A stretch of 52,904 nucleotides of DNA from Clostridium frigidicarnis (lineage in GTDB: Bacteria > Bacillota > Clostridia > Clostridiales > Clostridiaceae). The first letter of the stretch is position 1. Each line of letters begins with the position of its first letter. The translations under genes were made by a program, and so were the position numbers. Location: NCBI RefSeq assembly GCF_900111985.1, contig NZ_FOKI01000024.1:1-52904 (forward strand), given 5' to 3'. A model generated the notes under the pieces. It did not search any database, was not told the DNA's origin, and saw nothing but the letters and a program-made list of their open reading frames with translations. Shown piece by piece: positions 1 to 9,446 of the stretch.

Positions 1-244
1 TAATCTTTTCAATAGCTTTTTTATATTCTTTCTTATAATTAGGTATTATTTCATTATTCTTAGGCTCTTTTGGCTCTAATGTTTGAGAATAACGACGATA
101 ATTATTAACCCATCTACTTAATAATTGGGGATTTAAGTCGTACCTTTTAGCAATTAAAATATTGCTTCCTGATTCTAAAACTTCCTTAACAAATGAAACT
201 CTTTGATCTTCTGAAAACTTTCTTGTAAATATTTTTTTCTCCAT
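1..244 (-). CDS. IS3-family transposase OrfA (HTH protein), partial
   Basis: The first 81 codons read from an ATG at 244-242, preceded by a strong AGGAGG site on the minus strand about seven bases upstream. The protein starts MEKKIFTRKF and has an N-terminal helix-turn-helix with the pattern ILIAKRYDLNPQLLSRW, typical of OrfA proteins that bind IS ends and are fused to the OrfB integrase by frameshifting. A lysine- and glutamate-rich stretch follows the HTH. The 3' part and all of orfB of this copy lie outside the window, so it cannot be said whether the element is intact. Confidence 0.75.
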   Translation of the reverse strand, partial: MEKKIFTRKFSEDQRVSFVKEVLESGSNILIAKRYDLNPQLLSRWVNNYRRYSQTLEPKEPKNNEIIPNYKKEYKKAIEKI

Positions 245-303
245 CCCTTAGACCTCCTAATCATCTTAAAACTATTTTACTTTGTTTGAGTAAACATTGT
301 CCA
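1..303 (-). mobile_element. IS3/IS150-type insertion sequence, partial (orfA end)
   Basis: This is the orfA-side end of an insertion sequence that runs off the left edge of the window. The outer end probably lies at 303, where the minus strand begins TGGACAATGTTTAC. That end starts with TG, as IS3-family ends usually do, and shares ACAAAGTA at nearly the same depth with the opposite IS end seen at 52584. The exact boundary and any target duplication are inferred. The element lies in the same orientation as the partial element at the right edge. Confidence 0.6.
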
Positions 304-325
304 TTCTAATTAGGGGGCCTATAGG

Positions 326-358
326 GTTGTCACTTGTCACTCTTAATTTGTCACTTAC
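326..358. repeat. Fragment of dispersed intergenic repeat (family A arm)
   Basis: Short stretch with GTCACTTGTCACTC and a second TTTGTCACTT. It resembles, in reverse complement, the GTGACAAGTTGAAAGTGAAAAG arm of the repeats at 3521 and 29080. It sits directly beside the proposed IS end, so the insertion sequence may have landed in a repeat copy. Confidence 0.4.
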
Positions 359-367
359 ATAAAAGTA

Positions 368-1408
368 TTATTTATTTGAAATATATTTTACTACTAAATC
401 TAAAGTAGCTATCATAGCATCCATATGAGTTCTTTCATATCCATGAGATGCGAATACTCCAGGTCCTATTAAGCCACATCTTATGTCATGACCAGCAGCT
501 CGCGCACAAGAAGCATCTGAACCATAATATGGATATATATCTATTTTATAATCTATATTATTTTTCTTGCAAATATCAACAAATTTCTTTTTTAATTCGT
601 AATCATAAGGACCAGATGAGTCTTTTGCACATATACAAACTGCAAATTCAGAAGAATTTTGAGTAAGTCCAGGGGCACCCATATCTACAGATACAAATTC
701 TTTTGTATTTTCAGGTATATAAGCTGCTCCATGTCCAACTTCTTCATAGTTACTTATGAAGAAACATGTAGTATATGGTAATTGTATTTTGTTAGCTAGT
801 ATATATTCAATAGTATATAGAAGGATAGCTGCACTAGCCTTATCATCTAAATATCTACTTTTTATAAATCCACTATCTGTTATTCTGCTTCTAGTTTCTA
901 TGAATACATAATCTCCAACGCATATTCCAAGTTTCTCTAAATCTTCTTTAGAAGAAACTTTTTCATCTATTACAACTTCCATAGTGCTAGGCTCTCTTTT
1001 TAGTTCCCTAGCTTCTCCTCCGCTTATGTGAACAGATGGTTTTATCGTTTGAACTGTTCCAGTATAATGAGTACCTTCAATTGTCTCGATTATGCAATTT
1101 TCACCCTCAAGAGTATTCATCATATAGCCACCAACTTGGCTTAACTCTAAAGTTCCATTATCTTTTATAGTTTTTATCATAGCTCCTAAAGTATCAACAT
1201 GAGCAGAAAGAGTTCTAACATCCTCTTTGTTTTCACCCTCTATAGTAACTATTAGTGCACCTTTATTTGTTCTATTGTAAGTTGCACCAAGCTTAGCTAA
1301 TTCTTCTTCAAAATACTCCATAGCTTTATCTGTATAACCAGAAGGGCTATGTATATCTAAGATGTTAGTTAAATATTTTTTTAAATTATTAGTATTATAA
1401 GTTGTCAA
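368..1408 (-). CDS. M42 family metallopeptidase (aminopeptidase)
   Basis: Predicted cytoplasmic dinuclear-metal aminopeptidase of the M42 (FrvX/PepA-like/TET) family, which trims short peptides. The 346-residue length is normal. Visible metal and catalytic landmarks in order are HVDTLG (first metal histidine), SRYLDDKAS (bridging Asp), NYEEVGHG (catalytic Glu pair), SVDMG (metal Asp) and the C-terminal HGYERTH histidine. Translation begins at a TTG (1408-1406) with AAGGGGG about nine bases upstream; no nearby ATG offers a better start. A TTGTAC/TATAAT promoter lies upstream. It is a single-gene unit divergent from the VanW gene. The peptide substrate cannot be predicted. Confidence 0.9.
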   Translation of the reverse strand: MTTYNTNNLKKYLTNILDIHSPSGYTDKAMEYFEEELAKLGATYNRTNKGALIVTIEGENKEDVRTLSAHVDTLGAMIKTIKDNGTLELSQVGGYMMNTLEGENCIIETIEGTHYTGTVQTIKPSVHISGGEARELKREPSTMEVVIDEKVSSKEDLEKLGICVGDYVFIETRSRITDSGFIKSRYLDDKASAAILLYTIEYILANKIQLPYTTCFFISNYEEVGHGAAYIPENTKEFVSVDMGAPGLTQNSSEFAVCICAKDSSGPYDYELKKKFVDICKKNNIDYKIDIYPYYGSDASCARAAGHDIRCGLIGPGVFASHGYERTHMDAMIATLDLVVKYISNK

Positions 1409-1441
1409 TTAAAAAACCCCCTTAAAATTAAACTTAAATAT

Positions 1442-1470
1442 ATTATAGTATTAATTACCAATTAGTACAA
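1442..1470 (-). promoter_or_regulatory. Probable sigma-A promoter of the M42 peptidase gene
   Basis: On the minus strand TTGTAC (1470-1465) and TATAAT (1447-1442) are 17 bases apart, ending about 35 bases before the TTG start. The -10 is a perfect consensus and the -35 matches 5 of 6 positions. Confidence 0.5.
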
Positions 1471-1875
1471 TGAACAAAACTAATAATTGAAAATATTCTT
1501 TTAATTAATAAAGAGTAAACATTATTAATGATTTAGTGTATAATCTAATAAGTAAAAGTGGTTAATTTAAATTTATTTTAAATTAATATTTATGTAACTT
1601 TAAAGAAAAATAAAAAATATATAATTACAGGAGAGAAGGTTGTTAGGTTAGAAATGACAAGCTAGAAATACAATATATAGGTTGTGTAACAAAATTAAAA
1701 GGTTATTAGTTAAGAATTACTAGCAATTCGAAGTAAACTTAATGTATAATAGGAGATTTTATTGAAAAACTACATAATATAAATGAATTTGTAATAAAAT
1801 GAAAAAATATATAATTTATAAATTTTCTTTATTTATATTATAATAGAGTAAGCTAAAGGAAAGGAGATACCCTAA
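1471..1875. other. Divergent intergenic region, no gene seen
   Basis: About 400 AT-rich bases between the M42 peptidase and VanW genes. Frames here are short and broken. The right edge holds a likely -10 (TATAAT at 1839-1844, weak -35) and the AAGGAG (1861-1866) that serves the VanW gene. No riboswitch fold was recognised. Confidence 0.4.
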
Positions 1876-3390
1876 ATGGCACTAAATGGCACTAAAAAAA
1901 TCCTTAATTCAAGGACACAGTTAATAGCTATTATAGTTGTATCAGTTATCGTAGTTATGGGAGTGGCATTCTTTGGATACAGTAAATATATGACTACACA
2001 GGTTAATAAATGGAATGATAAGGTTTATCCAAATGTTTATGTACAAGGTGTTAATCTGTCGGGAATGACTAAAGAAGAAGCAACTAATGAATTAAATGAA
2101 AAATTTAAAGATGCAATAGTAAATAAAAAAATAACAGTAAAAGTTAAAGATAAAGATTATTCTATGGATTATTCTAAATTGAATGCAGAATATAATATTG
2201 AAGATACAGTAGATAAAGCTTTCGATTTTGGAAAAAACAAGAAACTGGGAGAGCAATATAAACTTATAAAAAGTAAGAATAAAGAAGATCTAGAGTTAGA
2301 ATTTACTCACAATCCTGAATATGTAAAAGAATTTGTAAATTCTATTGCAAATGAGGTGAATAAAAAGCCACAAGATGCTAAACTAGATGTCTCAAGTGGA
2401 TTCGCTATTACTGATGAAGTAGCAGGATACAAATTGGATTCAGAGAATTTAGAAAAAGGAATTTTAGATAGCATAAATGGTAAGATAGATGAAAATATTG
2501 TTGTTGATGCTGTTGTAAATGAAGACAAGCCTAAAGTAACAGCTGAGGCATTAAAGAAAGTAAATGGTAAAATTTCTTCTTATTCAACAAGTTATGGAAC
2601 ATCGTCAGAAGGAAGAGCATTTAATGTAGAACTTGCAACAAAAGCAATTGATGGAACTATATTAATGCCAGGAGAAGTTTTTAGTTACAATGGAGTAGTT
2701 GGAGAAAGAAGTGCAGAAAGAGGATATAAAAATGCAGGTGTAATTATAGGTAATAAAGTTGAAAATGGTATAGGTGGAGGAATATGCCAAGTGTCATCTA
2801 CTTTATATCAAGCAATTTTAAGATCGGGATTAAATTCTGTAGAAAGAATAAACCATTCTCTTCCTGTTGGATATATGACTAAAGGATTTGATGCAACAGT
2901 TGCTTGGGATAGCCTAGATTATAAATTTAAAAATACATTTGATTTTCCTATATATATAGAGGGTGTAACCTATGGTCGAAATGTATCTTTTAATATATAT
3001 GGGGATGCTTCAGCAAGCAATAAAACTTATGAAATATACAGTGAAATTGTAGAAACTCTTCAGCCTACAACTAGTACTGTAGATGATTCATCTATTCCAG
3101 AAGGTCAAACAGTTGTAGAACAAAATCCTTCTACAGGATATAGAGTGAAAACATATAGAAAAGTCTATGAGGGTGGAAATTTAGTTGATACTCAACTAAT
3201 ATCAACAGATACTTATCAGGCAGTTAATGGTATTACAAAAAAAGGAACTAAGAAAGCAGAGGTGCCAACACCAACACCAGAGCCAGCTCCAGCTCCAGCT
3301 CCGACACCAGAGCCAACGCCTACTCCAGAACCGGTTCCGGAGCCATCAGTACCACAAGGAAATGGCGAGCAAGGTAAACCAGCCCAATAG
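1876..3390 (+). CDS. VanW family protein with G5 domain, membrane-anchored
   Basis: Predicted cell-envelope protein of 504 residues. It has a short basic N-terminus, one membrane segment (about 16-36), and an extracytoplasmic region resembling the peptidoglycan-binding-4 fold (about 50-210). A VanW domain follows (about 235-375, with GEVFSYNGVVG and GIGGGICQVSSTLY), then a G5-like domain (about 400-460, YRKVYEGGNLVDTQ). The tail is low-complexity Pro/Thr/Glu, likely a wall-spanning spacer. VanW proteins are widespread in clostridia; their biochemical role is not settled and no vancomycin-resistance genes are present here. AAGGAG lies ten bases upstream of the ATG, and the first six codons contain a tandem repeat ATGGCACTAA. 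A terminator follows, so this is a single-gene unit. Confidence 0.85.
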   Translation: MALNGTKKILNSRTQLIAIIVVSVIVVMGVAFFGYSKYMTTQVNKWNDKVYPNVYVQGVNLSGMTKEEATNELNEKFKDAIVNKKITVKVKDKDYSMDYSKLNAEYNIEDTVDKAFDFGKNKKLGEQYKLIKSKNKEDLELEFTHNPEYVKEFVNSIANEVNKKPQDAKLDVSSGFAITDEVAGYKLDSENLEKGILDSINGKIDENIVVDAVVNEDKPKVTAEALKKVNGKISSYSTSYGTSSEGRAFNVELATKAIDGTILMPGEVFSYNGVVGERSAERGYKNAGVIIGNKVENGIGGGICQVSSTLYQAILRSGLNSVERINHSLPVGYMTKGFDATVAWDSLDYKFKNTFDFPIYIEGVTYGRNVSFNIYGDASASNKTYEIYSEIVETLQPTTSTVDDSSIPEGQTVVEQNPSTGYRVKTYRKVYEGGNLVDTQLISTDTYQAVNGITKKGTKKAEVPTPTPEPAPAPAPTPEPTPTPEPVPEPSVPQGNGEQGKPAQ

Positions 3391-3410
3391 ATAAAAATAA
3401 TGTGTTAATA

Positions 3411-3452
3411 AAAAGTCTTATTTGTGATTAATCATAAATAAGGCTTTTGTTT
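3411..3452 (+). terminator. Terminator after VanW gene
   Basis: Hairpin with arms AAGTCTTATTTGTGAT and ATCATAAATAAGGCTTT followed by a T-rich tract, 20 bases after the stop codon. Confidence 0.8.
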
Positions 3453-3520
3453 TTATATATAAGTATAAAAAATTTTAATTCTAAAACACTGATAAAAACT
3501 AAAATTAAAAACTTTAATCA

Positions 3521-3632
3521 GTGACAAGTTGAAAGTGAAAAGTGACGAGTTAAGGATGAAATCTTCTTAAAAAGATTTCTCAAATAAAAAAAACTTTTTT
3601 AGAAAAACTGTGGTTTTAAACATTAACTTGTT
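3521..3632. repeat. Dispersed intergenic repeat, family A, nearly full copy
   Basis: Begins GTGACAAGTTGAAAGTGAAA and ends with a TTTTAAACATTAACTTGTTAC segment. The interior has GGATGAAATCTTCTTAAAAAGATTTC, itself a small inverted repeat (AATCTTCTT/AAGATTT). The left half recurs at 29080 and the right half at 25033. The outer arms are roughly inverted (GTGACAAGTT against AACTTGTTAC), so this looks like a MITE- or REP-type element. It holds no gene. Confidence 0.6.
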
Positions 3633-3788
3633 ACATAAAAGTGCTATAACGATTTTTGTGTGCAATTTTTTTTGAAGAGTCTAACAATACAACAGGTATA
3701 TTGTAACAATATAACAAATATGTTAAGATTAATGAAATGGTATAAGCATATTTGTTTTTTTATTTAGCATAGAATATATAATTTTTTT

Positions 3789-3898
3789 AGTTGAGAATTG
3801 ATAGTGGAGTAGGTTTTTCTTCGCGTTGTTTAGAAAGACTTAGAATTAAATTTAAGAATTTAGAGTTTTGTAGAAAAATCAATTTCAACCTGTCACTT
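3789..3898. repeat. Dispersed intergenic repeat, family A2
   Basis: Starts AGTTGAGAATTGATAGTGGAG, carries an AGAATTAAATTTAAGAATTTAGAG core and TGTAGAAAAATCA, and ends CAACCTGTCACTT. The core and the GTAGAAAAATCA motif are shared with the copy at 35601. Together with 3521-3632 it fills most of the 585-base gap before the moxR-like gene; the rest of that gap shows nothing recognisable. Confidence 0.5.
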
Positions 3899-3976
3899 AA
3901 AAGGGATATACATAGAATGAGGATATATTGAGAGTATATATTGGAATTGATATATTAATAGAAAAGAGGCATTTTT

Positions 3977-4924
3977 ATGAGAGAACAGGATTTAATAAAT
4001 AGCATAATATCAAACATAGAAATGGTTATAATTGGTAAAGGAACGGTTATAAGGCAAATGATAAGTGCTATAATTGCGGATGGGCACGTCCTAGTAGAAG
4101 ATGTACCAGGAGTTGGAAAAACCACATTGGTAAAAGCTTTAGCTAAATCTATGGATTTAACATTTAATAGAGTACAATTTACTCCAGATGTTTTACCTTC
4201 AGATATAACAGGTATATCTGTATATAATCAAAAATCAATGGAGTTTGAATTTAAGAGGGGACCAGTTTTTACAAATGTGTTATTATGTGATGAAATAAAT
4301 AGAACGTCTCCTAAAACACAGTCAGCACTTCTAGAGGTTATGGAAGAGTATCATGTTACAGAGGGAGATACAACTTACAATATGGAAAAACCATTTTTTG
4401 TTTTGGCTACTGAGAATACAGTAGAACATTCAGGGACTTACGAATTACCAGAAGCTCAATTAGATAGGTTTATGATAAACATTAATATAGGATATCCCAG
4501 TAATGAAAATGAAATAAGGATATTAGAATTATATAGGAGTAGTAATCCTTTAAATGAATTAAAGACTATTGTTAGTAGAGAGGATATACTAACAATACAA
4601 GAAAAGGTAAAAGAGGTTTATGTAAGTAAAGAAATAAATCAATATATTATCAACATAGTGGATAAAACTAGGAATACTAGTAAATTAGCATTAGGGGTTA
4701 GCACAAGAGGAGCTTTAGCATTACTTAGAATTGCCCAGGCAAGTGCATTTATGGATGGAAGGGACTATGTTATACCAGAAGATGTTAAAAACAACTTAAA
4801 TTTGGTACTAGCACATAGAATAAAATTAAGTTTAAGATCAAAATCAGAAAAGTATTCTAGAGAAGATATATTACAGGAAATTAAAGCATCAGTAAAACCT
4901 CCAAGGATAGAAAATCATGTTTAA
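3977..4924 (+). CDS. MoxR family AAA+ ATPase
   Basis: MoxR-type AAA+ chaperone of 315 residues. Walker A is GVGKTTL (about 45), Walker B LLCDEINR (about 108), and sensor/arginine-finger regions follow, including LPEAQLDRFM. These ATPases are thought to act on membrane or VWA-type partners, often with the DUF58 and transglutaminase proteins encoded next door, as here. Start ATG is preceded by AAAAGAGG. The stop overlaps the next gene by 8 bases, showing translational coupling. The substrate is unknown; family assignment is secure. Confidence 0.93.
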   Translation: MREQDLINSIISNIEMVIIGKGTVIRQMISAIIADGHVLVEDVPGVGKTTLVKALAKSMDLTFNRVQFTPDVLPSDITGISVYNQKSMEFEFKRGPVFTNVLLCDEINRTSPKTQSALLEVMEEYHVTEGDTTYNMEKPFFVLATENTVEHSGTYELPEAQLDRFMININIGYPSNENEIRILELYRSSNPLNELKTIVSREDILTIQEKVKEVYVSKEINQYIINIVDKTRNTSKLALGVSTRGALALLRIAQASAFMDGRDYVIPEDVKNNLNLVLAHRIKLSLRSKSEKYSREDILQEIKASVKPPRIENHV

Positions 4925-6086
4925 AATAAAAGTTGATTTTAAGTTTATGATAATTTTTATGATGTCTTTTATTATTTCATATATACAAGGCGATGGTATA
5001 GCAAATATATTTTTTTATATGTTTGCAGTAATGTTAATTTTATCAATAGTATTTTCTTACACATATTATAAAAAAATAGATATTAAAGTTATTATAGAAG
5101 ATAGAGAACTATATACCAATGAAAATATAAATATTAGAGTTGTTATAAAAAATAATTCTAATATTTATATTCCGTATCTATCAATGTATAGTTCTAATAT
5201 TAAAGGAAGTAAACCAAAAAAAAATTTGGCATTTACAATTATGTTACATGAAAAAGAAGAAAAGGTATTAAAAAATAATTTTACTTTTTATAGAAGAGGT
5301 TTTTATGAAATCAGTAGATTTAATGTAGAAATTAAGGACTTCTTTGGAATAATTACAATATATAGAACTATTGATACAGAAGATAAAATAATAGTTAAGC
5401 CTAAGCTGTTTAATATAGAAAATAGTAGCAAGGTCATTTTGCAAAATATGGATGAAGGTGAAGCTTTAGGACATAACACAAAAGAGGACAATTACTTAAT
5501 AAAAGAAATGAAAAAATATTGTGTAGGAGATAGAATTAAAGATATAAATTGGAAAGTTAGTGCTAAAATTAATGAGCTTTATGTTAAAAAGTTTGAAAGT
5601 ATAAATGATAATCAATTTTCAATAATAATTGATATGAATAGAAAAAATTATGATATTGATCCTCAAGGTTATATGGAGGAAAAACTTATAGAAAGTGCAT
5701 TATCTATAATTAGATATTTACAAAGAGAAAATATAACTTGTAATGTGTATTTGAATGGTGAATATTTGGAAAATTATGAAGTGAGGCATGAAAGAGATTT
5801 TCAACATTTATATTACAGCATAATGCTTAAAGATAGCATAGGAAGTAAAGATATTAAAGATATTTTTATTTCACACCCGTTAAGGTCAGGACAAATTATT
5901 TTTATATCAAAACTTACAAGAGATTTAGTGCAAAATATTATAATAAAACCTGAGAGTCAATGTAGAATAACTATATATTTCTGTTATTGTGAAGACAATT
6001 TAACAGAAATTTCAAATGAATTTTCTGTTGATTTATTTAGTATAGAAGAAATATTTAAGGAGGAACACTTGTATGAAAGCATGTAA
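4917..6086 (+). CDS. DUF58 domain-containing membrane protein
   Basis: Protein of 389 residues with two closely spaced N-terminal membrane segments (about 8-50). A beta-rich region follows, and the DUF58 signature lies around 195-235: VGDRIKDINWKVSAKINELY then VKKFE, with the conserved GD, W, and K/R-x-FE positions. The C-terminal part resembles a VWA-like fold. It overlaps both the MoxR gene (8 bases) and the transglutaminase gene (14 bases), so the three proteins are almost certainly made together, probably as one envelope-associated complex. Precise function unknown. Confidence 0.88.
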   Translation: MFKIKVDFKFMIIFMMSFIISYIQGDGIANIFFYMFAVMLILSIVFSYTYYKKIDIKVIIEDRELYTNENINIRVVIKNNSNIYIPYLSMYSSNIKGSKPKKNLAFTIMLHEKEEKVLKNNFTFYRRGFYEISRFNVEIKDFFGIITIYRTIDTEDKIIVKPKLFNIENSSKVILQNMDEGEALGHNTKEDNYLIKEMKKYCVGDRIKDINWKVSAKINELYVKKFESINDNQFSIIIDMNRKNYDIDPQGYMEEKLIESALSIIRYLQRENITCNVYLNGEYLENYEVRHERDFQHLYYSIMLKDSIGSKDIKDIFISHPLRSGQIIFISKLTRDLVQNIIIKPESQCRITIYFCYCEDNLTEISNEFSVDLFSIEEIFKEEHLYESM

Positions 6087-8283
6087 AGAAACCTTACTTA
6101 ATGTAGTTCTTTCTGCTATTAATTTAATCGTTATAATAACTATTCTAATAAAAGTTTATAATATAACTGATACTAATTACTGGGAAATATTTTTTATGTG
6201 TTTAACAGGTGGCGTTATATTTTTATGCTTATCTAAAGCTTTATCAAAAAATTATAATAAAAGATTAAGTAGCTTTATATTTATATTTATATTAGTAATT
6301 ATAATATTTCATGGTGACATAACAAATTTTGTAAAAGAAACAATAATTAATAAGATATATATTATAGAGACACAAATAAACATTAATAAATCAACTACAT
6401 ATGAGGATTTTAGATATATATTTGCAATAGCAATTCCTACAGCAACATTATTAACATTGGCATTAATTAAAATGAACTTAGAATACATTATAGTGGCATT
6501 GAATTTTTTTATAATGATGACTTTTTACTATATAGGATTTAAAAATGAAGTTTTTCAAGTGAAATATTTGTTTGTATTAAATTGTGTAATACTAATTTTA
6601 TTTGGAAAATTAAAAGAAATTATATTGGATTATAAAAAAAGAAAATTTGAATTGAATATTAATTACAAATTGATAACGTTTAAAACTTTGATATATGCCT
6701 TAGTTGTACTTATAATAATAGCAATTTTGCCAATTGAAAAAAAAGGAATATATTATGAGCAAATAAACAAATATGTTAATGAAAAACTTCATGGAAAAAC
6801 AGATTCAGAAAAATATATAATAGATGAAGCTTATAATATTAAGCAATCAGGATATAGTGATTCCACTAAAAAGCTTGGAGGAAAATTAAAAATATCAGAT
6901 GAAAAGATTATGGAAGTTTATAGCTATAGTGGAGATTTGTATTTAAGAGGTAGTGTTAAGGAATTTTACACAGGACATTCATGGGAAATACTTAATAAGA
7001 ATCTTACAGCAATAGAAAACAATAATGGAAAAATAGTTGACGAAAATAAATACTCTAATTATGGAGATATTATAAAAAAAGAAGAAATAAAAATAGTTCC
7101 TATAAGTAATAATATTAAAGCTCTGGTTGCTCCAATATATACTTTAAATGTTGAAAGTGAAAATAGTGTTTTATATAGCATAAGATATGGAACTTTTTTT
7201 TCGAAAACAGATAATCGTAATCCATATACAGTAGAATATTATAGGGAAGAACCTATACATGAAAAAATAATAGAATCATCTAAAAATAATCATAGATCAG
7301 AGATTACCTCAGCTTATTTAGATATTTCCAAGATAACAAAAAATACTTTAGATTTAACTCTGGATATTGTATCAAATGTTAAATCTAATAAAGAAAAGGT
7401 GGAAAAAATAGTTGAGTATTTAAATAAGAATTATAAATACTCACTAGATGTGTCAGAAGTTCCACTTGATAAGGATTTTGTGGACTATTTTTTATTTGAA
7501 GAAAAAGAAGGATACTGTGTTTATTTTGCATCAGCTTTGACCATAATGTGCAGGATAGCATGTGTGCCTGCAAGATATGTTGAAGGATTTAAAGTTTCTA
7601 ATACACCAGTAGAATTAGGTAAATATGATGTTACTAACAAAGATGCCCATGCATGGGTAGAAGTACTTATAGATCCTAATGAAGAACTATGGACGACAAT
7701 AGACTGTAGCCCTACACCAAGAAGTATATTGCCAAATGATAATCAGGTTCAAGTCACTGAGAACTTACCAAATACAAATATAGAGAATAAAGAAGAAGTT
7801 CAGGGGAATTCAAAGAAAGAATTAAAGGAAAAAGAGGACAATATTAAAATTTATGAAAATAGAAATGAAAAATGGAGTATAAATTTTAATGTAGCATTAC
7901 AAACAACTGCATTAATTATAATTTTAATAGTATTAATAGTATTAATAGGTTTAATCATAAGGGTTATTATTTCATTTGTTAATATAAAAAAGATAGTTAA
8001 AAGTAATAGTGCAACTAAAATTTATGTGTACTACATAAAAAGACTTAAAGTTATAAACATATGTAAACAAAACAATTTAACAGATTTAGAGTTTGTACAA
8101 TCGTTAGATGATGAAGAACTTAAAAATAAATTGTTACCCCTTGTTAAGGAAAGTTATAAGATAATTTATGGAAATAAGAAAATTAGCATAGATGGACATG
8201 AATATTTAAAGTTCATAGATGATTATTTAAAATTAAGAGTTAATGTAATAAACTATTTATTATATAAATATATTTTATTATAA
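6073..8283 (+). CDS. TgpA-like membrane protein with transglutaminase domain
   Basis: Protein of 736 residues. About seven N-terminal membrane helices (to about residue 225) are followed by an outward-facing transglutaminase-like domain, one more helix (about 615-640), and a cytoplasmic DUF4129-like tail. The catalytic triad can be read: Cys482 in EGYCVYFAS, His526 in DAHAWVEV and Asp544 in TIDCSP. The family (TgpA/YebA type) is linked to peptide crosslinking or proteolysis at the cell surface, but the substrate is not known. AAGGAGG (6057-6063) precedes the ATG inside the end of the DUF58 gene. Last gene of the three-gene operon; no clear terminator follows. Confidence 0.88.
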   Translation: MKACKETLLNVVLSAINLIVIITILIKVYNITDTNYWEIFFMCLTGGVIFLCLSKALSKNYNKRLSSFIFIFILVIIIFHGDITNFVKETIINKIYIIETQININKSTTYEDFRYIFAIAIPTATLLTLALIKMNLEYIIVALNFFIMMTFYYIGFKNEVFQVKYLFVLNCVILILFGKLKEIILDYKKRKFELNINYKLITFKTLIYALVVLIIIAILPIEKKGIYYEQINKYVNEKLHGKTDSEKYIIDEAYNIKQSGYSDSTKKLGGKLKISDEKIMEVYSYSGDLYLRGSVKEFYTGHSWEILNKNLTAIENNNGKIVDENKYSNYGDIIKKEEIKIVPISNNIKALVAPIYTLNVESENSVLYSIRYGTFFSKTDNRNPYTVEYYREEPIHEKIIESSKNNHRSEITSAYLDISKITKNTLDLTLDIVSNVKSNKEKVEKIVEYLNKNYKYSLDVSEVPLDKDFVDYFLFEEKEGYCVYFASALTIMCRIACVPARYVEGFKVSNTPVELGKYDVTNKDAHAWVEVLIDPNEELWTTIDCSPTPRSILPNDNQVQVTENLPNTNIENKEEVQGNSKKELKEKEDNIKIYENRNEKWSINFNVALQTTALIIILIVLIVLIGLIIRVIISFVNIKKIVKSNSATKIYVYYIKRLKVINICKQNNLTDLEFVQSLDDEELKNKLLPLVKESYKIIYGNKKISIDGHEYLKFIDDYLKLRVNVINYLLYKYILL

Positions 8284-8430
8284 GATAAAGTCTATTAATT
8301 TAAGATGAAGTTTGTTAAAGCAAGGATATACGATTTAACCCAATAAATATGAGATAATAGCATTTTAGATAATTTATATTATTTGATATAATTAAATTAT
8401 TATATTAAATCTATTAAATTTTACAGATTA

Positions 8431-8556
8431 AGGCACATTCAAAAAAATAATAAGTCAGTACTATTAGCCAATCGCCCGCTATGAACTAATATTACCTACT
8501 TGTCTAACCCAAAATATACATTGCATATTTGACTTGTTGTTTTCTTTCAGGTGCCT
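8431..8556. repeat. MITE-like inverted-repeat element, family B, copy 1
   Basis: Starts AGGCACATTCAAAAAAATAA and ends TTTCTTTCAGGTGCCT, giving imperfect terminal inverted repeats. The interior includes GTCAGTACTATTAG and TTGACTTGTTG, both shared (in reverse complement) with the element at 9427-9586. The two copies lie in inverted orientation on either side of the HAD phosphatase gene. No coding capacity. The rest of the 308-base gap before the HAD gene shows nothing recognisable apart from AT-rich sequence. Confidence 0.7.
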
Positions 8557-8591
8557 AAAACTAAAAATACAAAGGATGGAGTGATTTAATA

Positions 8592-9446
8592 ATGAAATAT
8601 AAGTTGATGTGTACAGATATGGATGGAACTTTATTGAATGGAAATCATGAAATATCTAGAGAAAGTATAGAAGTAATAAAAAAAGCACATGACAAAGGAG
8701 TTAAAATTGCAGTTTGTACAGGCAGGTTGCATAGTTCAGCATTTTATTTTGCTAATTTGTTAGGAATAAATGCTCCTGTTATATCTTCAAATGGTGCTTT
8801 TATAAGAGAAAAAGATAGAGATAAAGTAATATACAAGAAAACGATAGATAAAAATTCATTACAAGAAATACTAAAAGTTTGTAAAGAATATAATTTAAAT
8901 CCATATTTTCATACCCCAAATAGGGTTATGGGAGAAAAAGAAATGCATTCAGCAAAAATTTATATGGATTTTAACAAGCATCTTCCTAAAGAAGAGAAAA
9001 TACATATAGATATTATAAAAGAAGATCAATGGGATGAAATTTTTGAAAAATATAAACATGAAATAGTAAAGGCAATTGTTATAGAGGATAAAAATAGCAA
9101 AGCATTAAAATATGCAAAGGATAAACTTAAAAAGGTCGAACAACTAGAAGTTGTAAGTTCTATGAGTAATAATTTCGAAATAATGAATAGAGAAGTTTCT
9201 AAAGGAAGGGCAGTGGAGACTTTAGCCAAGTATTATAATATTAGTAAAGATGAGATTATATGTATAGGTGATAATGAGAATGATATTTCCATGATAAAGT
9301 ATGCAGGACTTGGAATTGCTATGGAAAATGGATGTGATGAAATAAAAAAAGTAGCTCAATATATTACAGATACAAACATCAATGATGGGGTTGCTAAAGT
9401 TATAAAAAAATTCATACTAAATTCTAAGGCGTATGAAAATAAATAA
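8592..9446 (+). CDS. Cof-type HAD-IIB family phosphatase
   Basis: Cytoplasmic sugar-phosphate-type phosphatase of the haloacid dehalogenase superfamily, 284 residues. Motif I is DMDGTLL (nucleophile Asp at about 9), motif II is in VCTGR (Thr40 region), and motifs III-IV include GDNENDISMI near residue 232. The 270-285 length and cap insertion fit the Cof/YidA group, whose members act on varied sugar or cofactor phosphates; the substrate cannot be assigned. The last few codons and the stop lie inside the terminal repeat of a MITE-like element (9427-9586), so its natural C-terminus may have been replaced by element sequence. Confidence 0.9.
   Translation: MKYKLMCTDMDGTLLNGNHEISRESIEVIKKAHDKGVKIAVCTGRLHSSAFYFANLLGINAPVISSNGAFIREKDRDKVIYKKTIDKNSLQEILKVCKEYNLNPYFHTPNRVMGEKEMHSAKIYMDFNKHLPKEEKIHIDIIKEDQWDEIFEKYKHEIVKAIVIEDKNSKALKYAKDKLKKVEQLEVVSSMSNNFEIMNREVSKGRAVETLAKYYNISKDEIICIGDNENDISMIKYAGLGIAMENGCDEIKKVAQYITDTNINDGVAKVIKKFILNSKAYENK

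Noticed and set aside
326-3898. Short repeats as a CRISPR array
   Set aside because: Repeats are dispersed, variable and unequally spaced, with no regular spacers or cas genes.
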